A DNA stretch of 64,000 nucleotides from Oscillatoria sp. FACHB-1406 (GTDB taxonomy: Bacteria; Cyanobacteriota; Cyanobacteriia; Cyanobacteriales; Spirulinaceae): NCBI RefSeq assembly GCF_014698145.1, contig NZ_JACJSM010000011.1, forward strand, positions 1 through 64,000, in the 5' to 3' direction. The position numbers were made by a program, and so were the translations under genes. The stretch's first letter is position 1; every line of letters begins with the position of its first letter. Of the stretch, positions 29,064 to 37,236 are shown piece by piece. The notes below the pieces were generated by a model. It did no database searches. It was not told the DNA's origin and was given only the letters and a program-made list of their open reading frames with translations.

Positions 29064-30728
29064 GTGCTGGTTTGTAAGGAGCGACAAATTTGGATGAGAG
29101 CGCTAAGGGGCTTGGTGGCGATCGCGCTCGGATGTATCTTGCTAGTGGGATGTAGCGATCGCATCGAAACCGGACTACCTTCCTTTAAACCGGCGGGAAA
29201 CACCAAAATCAAACTCTCGGAAGTTGCGCCCTCCCTCATCCTGCAACAACTGCGGGCAGAACTCGACCGCTACCAACCTCAAGTCGCTATCCTCAGTCCC
29301 AAAGCGGGCGAAGTTCTTAACGACACCACCGCCACGGTCAAACTGCAAGTGCGAGACTTACCCGTCTTTAAAAATGCCGAACTCCAGGCAGGACCTCATC
29401 TCAGTCTCATTCTCGACAACCATCCCAGCCAAGCCCTCTATAACCCAGACGAACCCATTGTCTTTGACGACCTCGAACCGGGAACCCATACCCTGCGCGC
29501 CGTCGCCGTCAGTCCTTGGGACGAAACCTTTAAAAATGAAGGCGCGTTCGCTCAAACCACATTTCATGTTTTAACTGAAACCGGCAGTAACGCCCCCAAC
29601 CCCGCCAAACCCCTAATTACCTACAGCAGTCCTCAAGGGAGTTATGGCGCAGAACCCATCCCCATTGACTTTTATTTAAGCAACGCGCCGCTGCACGTCG
29701 TCGCCGCCGAAAATCCCGACGACGAGATTAAAGACTGGCGCATTCGCGTCACCGTCAACGGTCAAAGCTTCATCGCCGACAGTTGGCAGCCCATTTACCT
29801 CAAAGGCTTCCAACCGGGCAAAAACTGGGTGAAACTCGAACTTCTCGATGAAGAGGGGAACCTTATCGATAATGCCTTTAACAGTACCGTTCGTTCCCTT
29901 GACTATCAACCCAACGGTCAAGATTTATTAGCTCAGTTGACGCGCGGCGACTTGTCGCTGGAAGATACGCTCGGTATTGTCGATCCCAACTATATTAAGC
30001 CAGTCCCGCCGCCGGTGGTAGAGGAACTACCCCCGCCAGTAATCGAAGAAACACCCACAGTTGAGGAAGTCCCGCCGCCGGTTATCGAAGAAACGCCCGC
30101 AGTTGAGGAAGTCCCCGAAACAACTCCGGTAGAACCTGAAATCAAACCTTCGCCTATCGAAACACCAACGGTAGAAATCGTTCCGGTTCCGACTGTTATC
30201 GAACCCAAAGTTGAAGTCGTTCCCGTTCCAGAAATCGAACCTTCCCCAATTGAAACGCCAAAGGTAGAAGTTATTCCGGTTCCTACAGTTATCGAACCTA
30301 AAGTAGAAATCGTTCCGGTTCCGAAAATCGAACCTTCCCCGATTGAAACGCCGACAGTAGAAGTTCCGGTTCCTATCGTCATTGAACCCAAAGTTGAAGT
30401 CGTTCCGGTTCCGGAAGTCGAACCTTCTCCGATTGAAACCCCAACAGTAGAAGTTCCGGTTCCTATCGTTATTGAACCCAAAGTTGAAGTCGTTCCAGTT
30501 CCAGAAGTCGAACCTTCTCCGATTGAAACGCCGACAGTGGAAGTTCCGGTTCCTACCGTTATTGAACCCAAAGTAGAAATCGTTCCAGTTCCAGAAGTCG
30601 AACCTTCTGTGGTAGAAGAAGCGCCGGTTACGGAAGCGCCTGCGAAGTCTAAAACCAATCGATTTCTCGACCAGTTGAAGTCAAGGTTTAATAAATTTCA
30701 GAAATTGGTGAAGGAAGACTCAGAGTAG
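29064..30728 (+). CDS. Lipoprotein with Pro/Glu/Val-rich repeats
   Basis: A 554-residue envelope protein. Residues of about 11-30 (MRALRGLVAIALGCILLVGC) are a lipoprotein signal with lipobox LVGC. Residues 45-300 form Ig-like beta domains with SPKAGEVL and DLEPGTHTLRAV. Residues 310-520 are tandem repeats of about 30 residues (VPVPEVEPSPIETPTVE type), probably an extended wall-spanning linker. The tail is basic (RFLDQLKSRFNKFQKLVK). GTG at 29064 follows GGAGGGG; ATG at 29094 after AAGGAG is an alternative start and gives a more usual signal peptide. Its role is unknown; length and layout suggest a periplasm-spanning anchor. Confidence 0.8.
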   Translation: MLVCKERQIWMRALRGLVAIALGCILLVGCSDRIETGLPSFKPAGNTKIKLSEVAPSLILQQLRAELDRYQPQVAILSPKAGEVLNDTTATVKLQVRDLPVFKNAELQAGPHLSLILDNHPSQALYNPDEPIVFDDLEPGTHTLRAVAVSPWDETFKNEGAFAQTTFHVLTETGSNAPNPAKPLITYSSPQGSYGAEPIPIDFYLSNAPLHVVAAENPDDEIKDWRIRVTVNGQSFIADSWQPIYLKGFQPGKNWVKLELLDEEGNLIDNAFNSTVRSLDYQPNGQDLLAQLTRGDLSLEDTLGIVDPNYIKPVPPPVVEELPPPVIEETPTVEEVPPPVIEETPAVEEVPETTPVEPEIKPSPIETPTVEIVPVPTVIEPKVEVVPVPEIEPSPIETPKVEVIPVPTVIEPKVEIVPVPKIEPSPIETPTVEVPVPIVIEPKVEVVPVPEVEPSPIETPTVEVPVPIVIEPKVEVVPVPEVEPSPIETPTVEVPVPTVIEPKVEIVPVPEVEPSVVEEAPVTEAPAKSKTNRFLDQLKSRFNKFQKLVKEDSE

Positions 30729-31033
30729 GGGAGTCAGGCAATAGTTATAGCAATAGACACATCGATGAGGACAATTCGATTGGTGGAAAACCGGGCGAAG
30801 GCCATTCGTCCCTACTCAATTTTGTCCTAACTGCCTTGGCGATGGCTATACATTCTCGGTCGTGAAAATATTCGTGCCTTTGAGAAACTTTTAGAATCAG
30901 CAGAATGGGGAGTAGGTCAACGAATTGACCTACTCCCTGACCTGAAGGTACGGGGATTCTAATTACTGGTTCGTAGAAGTTCGCTTGCTACATCGAATTG
31001 CCGCTCGGCAGTAGAGGCTCTTGTCTTTTTTAA
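30729..31033. other. Intergenic region with long hairpin and IS-end-like sequence
   Basis: 305 bases between convergent genes. At 30908-30937 lies a perfect 13-pair hairpin (GGGAGTAGGTCAA / TTGACCTACTCCC, loop CGAA), which can terminate both flanking genes. It is joined to a sequence resembling the TnpB-element right end (30925-30960). Nothing else is evident. Confidence 0.65.
30925..30960 (-). mobile_element. Solo right-end-like remnant of a TnpB-type IS
   Basis: The sequence TGACC, then ACTCCC, AAGGTACGGGGATTC aligns with the reverse complement of the right ends at 64-101 and 59127-59165 (TGAC, ACTCCCC, ACGGGGATTC), with the same hairpin potential. No TnpB reading frame adjoins it. It may be a degenerate remnant of a related element. 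Confidence 0.4.
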
Positions 31034-32344
31034 CTACTCTAATTCTTCTTCGACAGAAGGAGCGTTATTAATTGAGGAAAGTGTTTGTCTTAATTTCTCT
31101 AATTCTTTATCGGCAGAATCCTGGAACTGATGGGAGGAAATCATCCCTTTTAACCTCTCCAATTCTTCTTCGACAGAAAAAGCGCTTTTAGTCGAGTCAA
31201 ACGTTTGTCTTGATTCCTCCAATGCTCCATTGGTCGAAGTTTTGGACTGCTGGGGAGAAATCATTTCTTTTAACTCCTCCAATTCTTCATCTACAGGAGG
31301 CTCGATCTGACCAGAGGAAAGCATTCGTTTCAATTTCTCCAATTCTTCATCCACAGAAGTATTGATGTCCAACTCTATCCTGGTAAATTCGGCATCCCAA
31401 TCGGCTTTAGAAAGTTTATCGAGTCCCTGCGAACGGCTCTCTAGTTGCTTGATTTTTTCTTCCATTCGCTCGAAAGCTTTCATTGCGGCACTACTTTCCT
31501 GGAACGCATTCGGTGATGCTTGACCCAGTTTAAGAGTCGTAATCTTAGCTTTCAGACTCGTTCTCATCGTTTTTGCTTCAACGATTTTATCCTCTAAAAG
31601 TGCAAGCTTTTCTTTAGCACTGTTAACTAAAGCTAATCCTCGATCGCGCGGTTCTTTCAAACTGCTGAGAATTTCAGCGTGCATCTTTTTACGCTTGAGA
31701 GCCTCCCCCGCTAAAAATTTATCTCCTTTTTGGAGAGCCAGTTTCACTCTCCCTTCCCAGCGCGTTACTTCTTCTTCTGCCTGTTCGTAGTGCGGTTTAA
31801 GGTTCTTTTGGCTAACCACCACGTTAGTAATAGCTTGACGAACTTTCCAAGCATCCATTTCCATTTCATCGATCGCGCGCTCCAAAAGATACTCGGGATC
31901 GAGACCTTGCTGAAGCAGACGATTTAAACCGACTAAACCCAATCCTACAACGGCTCCGCCTGCCGCCATTGAAGCCATTCCAACCCCGAAGGCACTCCCG
32001 CCTACCGAGACTCCAACACCGCCAACAACTGCTGAAGTTGCCGCACCGCCTGTTGCCCCGATCGCAGCAGCTTTTGCAGAAGAAGCATCATTCTCAACGA
32101 GCGATCGCAATACTTCAAAAAGGGCAGCACCGCTTAAAGCCCCAACAGCCGCTAGAGGAATTGTACCGAGACTGTAACCCGTACCCCCAGCTAAGATGCC
32201 AATTTTACCAACAGAAGCACCCGATATTACTCCTCCAGCGACTAAGGCTGCCCCTTCACTTGGATAATTGCGATCGCCATACTCACCGTCGGCGTTCAAT
32301 TCCGCTCGAGCTACGCGACTCATGCGATCGAATAATTCTCCCAT
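31034..32344 (-). CDS. PspA/Vipp1 (IM30)-type protein with membrane insertion and C-terminal repeats
   Basis: A 436-residue relative of PspA/IM30, the ESCRT-III-like membrane-remodelling family. Residues 1-17 (MGELFDRMSRVARAELN) match the amphipathic helix alpha0 of PspA. Residues 18-147 are a Gly/Ala-rich glycine-zipper region likely to enter membranes. The PspA coiled coil resumes at about 148 (DPEYLLERAIDEMEMDAWKV) and runs to about 330. Residues 331-436 hold six copies, exactly 20 residues apart, of the VDEELEKLK motif that ends Vipp1/PspA proteins (starts 331, 351, 371, 391, 411, 431). It is alone on its strand, beside lipA. The role is presumably membrane maintenance; this architecture is new to me. 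Confidence 0.75.
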   Translation of the reverse strand: MGELFDRMSRVARAELNADGEYGDRNYPSEGAALVAGGVISGASVGKIGILAGGTGYSLGTIPLAAVGALSGAALFEVLRSLVENDASSAKAAAIGATGGAATSAVVGGVGVSVGGSAFGVGMASMAAGGAVVGLGLVGLNRLLQQGLDPEYLLERAIDEMEMDAWKVRQAITNVVVSQKNLKPHYEQAEEEVTRWEGRVKLALQKGDKFLAGEALKRKKMHAEILSSLKEPRDRGLALVNSAKEKLALLEDKIVEAKTMRTSLKAKITTLKLGQASPNAFQESSAAMKAFERMEEKIKQLESRSQGLDKLSKADWDAEFTRIELDINTSVDEELEKLKRMLSSGQIEPPVDEELEELKEMISPQQSKTSTNGALEESRQTFDSTKSAFSVEEELERLKGMISSHQFQDSADKELEKLRQTLSSINNAPSVEEELE

Positions 32345-32540
32345 AGCGTTAGACTCCTAGTATTGTTGTTCGCAGTACCCAATTTTCACTGCTGTCAAGA
32401 ATCTGCTGTAGTTCCTCTCCCCAAGTCTCGTTGGCTTTCCCTGACTTCAAAAGAGCGATTAAGCGGCTTGATTGAGTTTAATATTCCCGTATAATCCTCC
32501 TGATGCTCGCCCGCAACCGCTCTACAAATCCGCCTTACCC

Positions 32541-33476
32541 ATGACGCAACTCAATTCTGAACCCCAAACGCCTCCCTCAAAACTCGCTTGGCGCGAAGAA
32601 ATTACGTCGCTACCGCCTTGGTTGCGCCGTTCTATCGGCAAGGCGAGCGAAATTTCGACCGTTCAGCAAATTATCAAGCAGCGCGGCATTCATACGATTT
32701 GTGAGGAGGGACGCTGTCCGAATCGCGGCGAATGTTACAGCAAGAAGACGGCGACGTTTTTGTTGATGGGGCCGATTTGTACCCGCGCTTGCGGCTTTTG
32801 TCAGGTGGATAAGGGCCATGCGCCGATGCCGTTGGATGCAAAAGAGGCGGAAAAAGTCGCTGAAGCGGTGCAGTTGTTGGGGTTGCGCTATGTAGTGCTA
32901 ACTTCGGTGGCGCGGGATGATTTAGCAGATGGGGGTGCGGGTGAATTTGTCAAGACCATGCGAGAAATTCGATCGCGCGTTCCTAAGATTGAAATTGAGG
33001 TGCTGACTCCGGATTTTTGGAGCGGCAGCAAGGAGAAGCAGCGAGAACGAATCGGCGCGATCGCGGCTCTCAAACCCGCCTGTTACAATCACAACATCGA
33101 GACAGTGCGGCGGTTGCAAGGCCCGGTACGTCGCGGGGCGAAATACGATCGCTCGTTGGCCGTGTTGGAATGGGTGAAACGCTGCGATGCCAACATTCCC
33201 ACGAAATCGGGTTTGATGTTAGGACACGGCGAAACCGAGGCAGAAATTGAGGAAGCGCTGCGAGACTTGCGGGCAGTAGGGTGCGATCGCGTCACCCTCG
33301 GACAATACCTGCGCCCCTCCTTAGCCCATTTGCCCGTGCAGAAATACTGGACACCCGAAGAATTCGAGCATCTAGGAGAAATCGCGCGATCGCTCGGCTT
33401 TACCGGGGTGCGATCGGGCCCTCTCGTGCGCAGTTCCTATCACGCCGGAGAACCCGATGCTAACCCCCTGCCTTAA
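32541..33476 (+). CDS. lipA: Lipoyl synthase
   Basis: A 311-residue radical-SAM enzyme inserting two sulfurs into octanoyl-lipoyl domains. The auxiliary cluster ligands are C54, C59 and C65 ([12 protein letters not shown]), and the radical-SAM motif CX3CX2C is C80, C84, C87 (CTRACGFC). The C-terminal RSSYHAGE carries the conserved RSSY serine. I start at the ATG at 32541; an upstream in-frame start adds 23 atypical residues. The last 17 bases overlap the 3' end of the convergent HATPase gene. Confidence 0.96.
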   Translation: MTQLNSEPQTPPSKLAWREEITSLPPWLRRSIGKASEISTVQQIIKQRGIHTICEEGRCPNRGECYSKKTATFLLMGPICTRACGFCQVDKGHAPMPLDAKEAEKVAEAVQLLGLRYVVLTSVARDDLADGGAGEFVKTMREIRSRVPKIEIEVLTPDFWSGSKEKQRERIGAIAALKPACYNHNIETVRRLQGPVRRGAKYDRSLAVLEWVKRCDANIPTKSGLMLGHGETEAEIEEALRDLRAVGCDRVTLGQYLRPSLAHLPVQKYWTPEEFEHLGEIARSLGFTGVRSGPLVRSSYHAGEPDANPLP

Positions 33477-33897
33477 GCTCCGTTTCCGGTAGGCGTGTTT
33501 CGAGCTTCAAGCAATTGCGTCCATTCACCTGCAAGCGGTACTCAACGCGATCCATCAAACGATTCATAATCAGCCAACCGTAGCCGCCCTCCTGCTTTGC
33601 GTTCGGTTCCGGGGGCAAATAGGTTGAGAGGTCAAACCCATTACCGTAATCCCAAATTTCGAGCGCCAATTCTCGTTCTTTCAACTCGACGCGCAATAAA
33701 ACAGGAATCTGCGACTGCTCCTTGTGAGCGTGGCGCACCACATTCGAGTACGCTTCCACCAACGCAAGGCGTAATCGGTTAGAGTGGCGCGGCCAATCGA
33801 CAGAATCGCCGAGTTCGATTTCGAGGCAGTCTAGCAACCAGCGCTCCACAACCGCTAAAAATTTGAGATCGCTTGGGATGTTTAGTTCTGTTTTCAT
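33460..33897 (-). CDS. RsbW-like serine kinase / anti-sigma HATPase
   Basis: A 145-residue GHKL ATPase. The N-box [15 protein letters not shown] lies at about residues 44-58, G1 as WDYGNGFDL near 97, and G2 as [13 protein letters not shown] near 115. It is of the RsbW/SpoIIAB class, which phosphorylates an anti-sigma antagonist or binds sigma directly. It follows the PP2C phosphatase gene by three bases, so the pair is co-translated and likely forms a kinase/phosphatase switch. No STAS-domain antagonist is in the window. Confidence 0.9.
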   Translation of the reverse strand: MKTELNIPSDLKFLAVVERWLLDCLEIELGDSVDWPRHSNRLRLALVEAYSNVVRHAHKEQSQIPVLLRVELKERELALEIWDYGNGFDLSTYLPPEPNAKQEGGYGWLIMNRLMDRVEYRLQVNGRNCLKLETRLPETELKAGG

Positions 33898-33900
33898 GAA

Positions 33901-35601
33901 CTACAGAACCTCCAGAGATAACATAGTTTGGTCGTCTTCCTGAACTTGGTTGGTATACTCGCGAAAGCGAGTCAGTAAGTTATCGAGATCGAAGGTTGGA
34001 GCTTCGTGCAGAATCAACTGCCAAAGTCCCTCTTGATTCAAAAACGAACCTGCTTGTAGATGGCGCGTGTGATGGGAGGAACCCAACGCAAGCTCCTTAG
34101 CCAGCGTAGCTTCAGTGATACCATCGCTGGTTAACAAGAAAATATCACCCTGTTTGAGCGCGATTTCGCCCGCTTGACCTTTCCAAATCGGTAAAATTCC
34201 GACGGGAATTCCTCGAGCTTTGAGATAATTAGGTTCCCCTCCTGTCTCCGTGGCTTCTGCTAGCTCGATTCCGGTTTGGCTATGCCACACCATCGGATAG
34301 ATATGCCCTGCATTGACATAAGCTAGCCGTTGCGTGGTAGGCGTGTAGCGAGCGACGACCATCGTAATAAAGCAATTCGTACTGAATAAGTCTTCGCTCA
34401 TACTCTGGTTGAGATTGCGCAACACCGTTTCCGGTTCGGGAGAGGTTTCTTGCGTCAATTCTCGCCGCAGGATGGAAATCGCACTTGCCATAAATAACGC
34501 CGCCGGAACGCCTTTGCCCGAAACATCCCCCACCGCTAACCAAACATCCCCTTGAGGATGAATGTAAACCTCAAAAAAATCGCCGCCGACTTCTCGCGCC
34601 GGATAACAACTAGCCTGCACCTTGACTTCTCCGGTATCCGCCCAACTCTGACGCAACAAGTTATGTTGAATCTGGCGTGCCACTTCGAGTTCGGCTCGCA
34701 TCTTCTCGGCTTGTAGCTGAGTGCGCTGGTAGAGTTTAGCCTGGGAAATCGCTAAAGCAGCTTGTTCGGCAACCGACTCCAGCAACCGAATTTCTGCCTC
34801 CGTCCAAGGATTTTTGCTTTCCATCTGGCTGAGGTACAAGATGGCGAGCGGTTCTTGCTGTACGGTAAGCGGAAGCGCGAGTTGTACGCTATCTTGACCG
34901 TTGCTGTCTTCGGGCTGAGACTGAGTTTTACCGCTCTCGAGAACTCGCGCCATCAGCTTCTCCACTTCAGTGGAAGACTGCGGCAACTGAGGTTCGCCCT
35001 CAACGTCATAATAGAAAGCATTTGGCATCAACTGTCGGTCTTCAACCGGGCGCAGGATGCCACTGCGTGCCTCAAAATTTTCCCCTATGGTTTTGACGAT
35101 GGTTCGTAGGACATTTTCATAGTCGAGGGATTCTCTAATCGCCGTCATCACGACGTTGAGGATCTCTTCGCGCCGCAGCGCTCGACGCAGTTCGTTCGTT
35201 CGCTGTTTGAGAACTTTATAAGTCTCGGAGGCTTGTTGGACGATCGCTTTGAGGTTGTCGGGTTTCCAGGGCTTAGTAATATACTTGAATACTTTACCGG
35301 AGTTGATTGCATCTACGAGATCTTCAACATCGGTATAACCTGTCAGAAGGATACGAATTGTGTCCGGGAAGCGATCGACCGTGCGACTGAGAAACTCGGT
35401 TCCGTTCATCACCGGCATCCGTTGGTCGGAGATGATCACCGCCATTTCGCCCTCAGTATCGAGAATTTCCAAAGCTTTAATGGCGCTGTCTGCTTTAAAA
35501 ACGTTGAAATCGCGTCGAAAAGTGCGATACAGCAGATCTAAGTTGTCCGGCTCGTCGTCCACCACCATTAAATTCAACTTTTTCCCTCTTTCCGGACTCA
35601 T
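33901..35601 (-). CDS. Response regulator with REC, GAF and PP2C (RsbU-type) phosphatase domains
   Basis: A 566-residue protein. REC domain at 10-125 (VVDDEPD acidic pocket, phospho-acceptor Asp in IISDQRMPVMNG, Lys in YITKPWKP), a coiled linker, a GAF domain at about 150-295 (FEARSGILRPV ... LYLSQMESKNPWTEAEIRLL), and a SpoIIE/RsbU-type PP2C phosphatase at about 310-566 (EVGGDFFEV, VGDVSGKGVPAALFM, NAGHIYP, LLTSDGITEA). The metal-binding aspartates are kept. It should dephosphorylate a STAS anti-sigma antagonist under control of a histidine kinase. It is the first gene of a two-gene unit with the RsbW-like kinase. Confidence 0.94.
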   Translation of the reverse strand: MSPERGKKLNLMVVDDEPDNLDLLYRTFRRDFNVFKADSAIKALEILDTEGEMAVIISDQRMPVMNGTEFLSRTVDRFPDTIRILLTGYTDVEDLVDAINSGKVFKYITKPWKPDNLKAIVQQASETYKVLKQRTNELRRALRREEILNVVMTAIRESLDYENVLRTIVKTIGENFEARSGILRPVEDRQLMPNAFYYDVEGEPQLPQSSTEVEKLMARVLESGKTQSQPEDSNGQDSVQLALPLTVQQEPLAILYLSQMESKNPWTEAEIRLLESVAEQAALAISQAKLYQRTQLQAEKMRAELEVARQIQHNLLRQSWADTGEVKVQASCYPAREVGGDFFEVYIHPQGDVWLAVGDVSGKGVPAALFMASAISILRRELTQETSPEPETVLRNLNQSMSEDLFSTNCFITMVVARYTPTTQRLAYVNAGHIYPMVWHSQTGIELAEATETGGEPNYLKARGIPVGILPIWKGQAGEIALKQGDIFLLTSDGITEATLAKELALGSSHHTRHLQAGSFLNQEGLWQLILHEAPTFDLDNLLTRFREYTNQVQEDDQTMLSLEVL

Positions 35602-36267
35602 TGACTCACTCCAGTTTTATAACGACCCAGACAAAACAGAGCTAACTCTAAAGGAAAGGACGAGCATAACGTCTGCCCGCTCCGAGCGAACGCTAGAGTT
35701 AAGTGCGGAGTCAATTTTGGAGAAGGGTTTATGGTGGGTGGGAGCGTTGCCAATAAGAAGCGATTTCCCTGTTTTATGCGCCAGAAGTCCATGAGGCCTA
35801 ATATTGCGAGTTCGGGTGCAGGTGGGCGAAGTGTAGATGGGGAGATCTGTCGTTTCTCAGGCATTTGACTCGAAGCGTGCGCGCTAGCGTCAGGCAGTTG
35901 TTTCGAGTGAAAGGCTTGATATCCCTGCAAAATCATAGCATTATTTTTTCAGCTTAGGAGCAGCACTCGCACGGGTAAAAAGGAGGTTCTTTTCACAAAG
36001 AACCGATTTCTTAAAAAGCCGTGGGATAATTTTAGCCTTTCATGTCCGTAAATTTTCATTTTTCGCCAAGATCGCGACAGGGGTAGCCGATCGCTATAAC
36101 CAATTTTTTACCCCACGAGCTACAGCGAGTTCTATACTTTTCTCTGGTAAGAGATTTAAGATAAGGAACAGCCCAAGGTTAACCCTTCAACTTCTGAGTT
36201 CCTCAACGTTGTCCATTATCCATTATCCATTGTCAATTATTCACCAAAGCCCTATCTGCCGATCGCG
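35602..36267. other. Intergenic region upstream of the REC-PP2C gene
   Basis: 666 bases. A minus-strand frame at 35598-35936 ends with a TGA that overlaps the ATG of the REC-PP2C gene, which is a usual coupling geometry, but its sequence (Pro/Ser/Leu-rich, no pattern) gives no support, so I leave it uncalled. The right part holds the dispersed repeat at 36177-36247. Confidence 0.5.
36177..36247. repeat. Dispersed repeat, second copy of the 4.28-kb element
   Basis: AACCCTTCAACTTCTGA, CCTCAACGTTGTCCATTAT and the following CATTATCCATTGTCAATTAT repeat the sequence at about 4275-4341 with a few changes. It ends just before the hydrolase start, as the other copy ends just past the CHAT stop. Confidence 0.75.
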
Positions 36268-37104
36268 ATGCCTTTTCGTCAAACGCTTTCCCTTCCTCAA
36301 ACACAAATCTCCTACCTCGAATGGTCTGGCGGAAAAGTCCCTTTGATGCTCTTGCATGGTTTAGCTGACTGTGCTTTAGTTTGGCGATCGCTCGGCGAGG
36401 CGCTGGCGGACAACTATCATATCGTTGCTCCCGATTTGCGCGGACATGGAGAAAGCAGCAAACCTTTAAACGGATACACTTTCGAGGAAATTATCGGCGA
36501 CTTACAAGCTCTAATGCAACATTTAGGGTGGTCTTCTGCCCACCTCCTCGGACATTCTTGGAGCGCAAAATTATTACCACTTTGGACGACGCAATACCCG
36601 GAACAAGTTCGCAGTTTAATTCTTGTCGATCCTTTTTTTATCGGTAAAATTCCGAGCGCCTTTAAATTCACCTTCCCTCTATTGTATAAAATCTTACCTT
36701 TTCTCCAAGCAATGGGGCCTTTTAGCAGCGATGAAGAAGCCGAAATGAAGGCACAGCAATTGAAACAATATCGCGGTTGGAGTGCCTTACAGCAAGAAGC
36801 GTTTCGAGGCGGAATCGAACAAAAGCCCGATGGAACTTGGGGCAGTAAATTTACCGCAGCCGCTCGCGATGGTGCTTTTGAGGAAGTGATGCGGGTAGCG
36901 GGATTAACCGACGAGATCGCAACTCCCACGCTGTTTGTCAAACCCCAACAAGGCTTAAATCGAACTGAATGGCAATTGAAGCCTTACAAAACTTATTTAA
37001 AAAATTTAAAAATTGTTGAAGTTCCGGGCAATCATTGGGCATTCATGGTAGAAAGCAAAGCATTTAATGCCGTCGTGGAGGAGTTTTTACAGCAGCAAAA
37101 TTGA
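36268..37104 (+). CDS. Alpha/beta hydrolase
   Basis: A 278-residue alpha/beta-hydrolase fold enzyme. LLHGLADCALVW near residue 28 is the oxyanion HG motif, APDLRGHGESSKP near 55 is typical, the nucleophile is the Ser in LLGHSWSAK near residue 96 (GxSxS rather than GxSxG), and the catalytic His is in PGNHWAFMVES near 260. There is no signal peptide. The substrate cannot be told from sequence. A 132-base gap separates it from the next gene, so co-transcription is uncertain. Confidence 0.88.
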   Translation: MPFRQTLSLPQTQISYLEWSGGKVPLMLLHGLADCALVWRSLGEALADNYHIVAPDLRGHGESSKPLNGYTFEEIIGDLQALMQHLGWSSAHLLGHSWSAKLLPLWTTQYPEQVRSLILVDPFFIGKIPSAFKFTFPLLYKILPFLQAMGPFSSDEEAEMKAQQLKQYRGWSALQQEAFRGGIEQKPDGTWGSKFTAAARDGAFEEVMRVAGLTDEIATPTLFVKPQQGLNRTEWQLKPYKTYLKNLKIVEVPGNHWAFMVESKAFNAVVEEFLQQQN

Positions 37105-37236
37105 CCGATTTAGTCCAATTCCTTTGTTGAATAGGTGCTAGCTCGCGATCGCGAATAACTCCCCTATAGGCTTTACCATCCGTGGCTCAACCCGAACTTA
37201 TCCGAATCTACTATTCACGTTTGAGGAGGAAAAAAA

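Noticed and set aside
29990-30658. Antisense frame of 222 codons in the lipoprotein repeat region
   Set aside because: Gly/Ser/Thr repeats arise from the complement of the Pro/Glu/Val repeats; no start signal.
35598-35936. 112-codon frame overlapping the REC-PP2C start by four bases
   Set aside because: The overlap geometry is attractive, but the sequence is Pro/Ser/Leu-rich, has no predicted structure, and reads through GC-skewed intergenic DNA.
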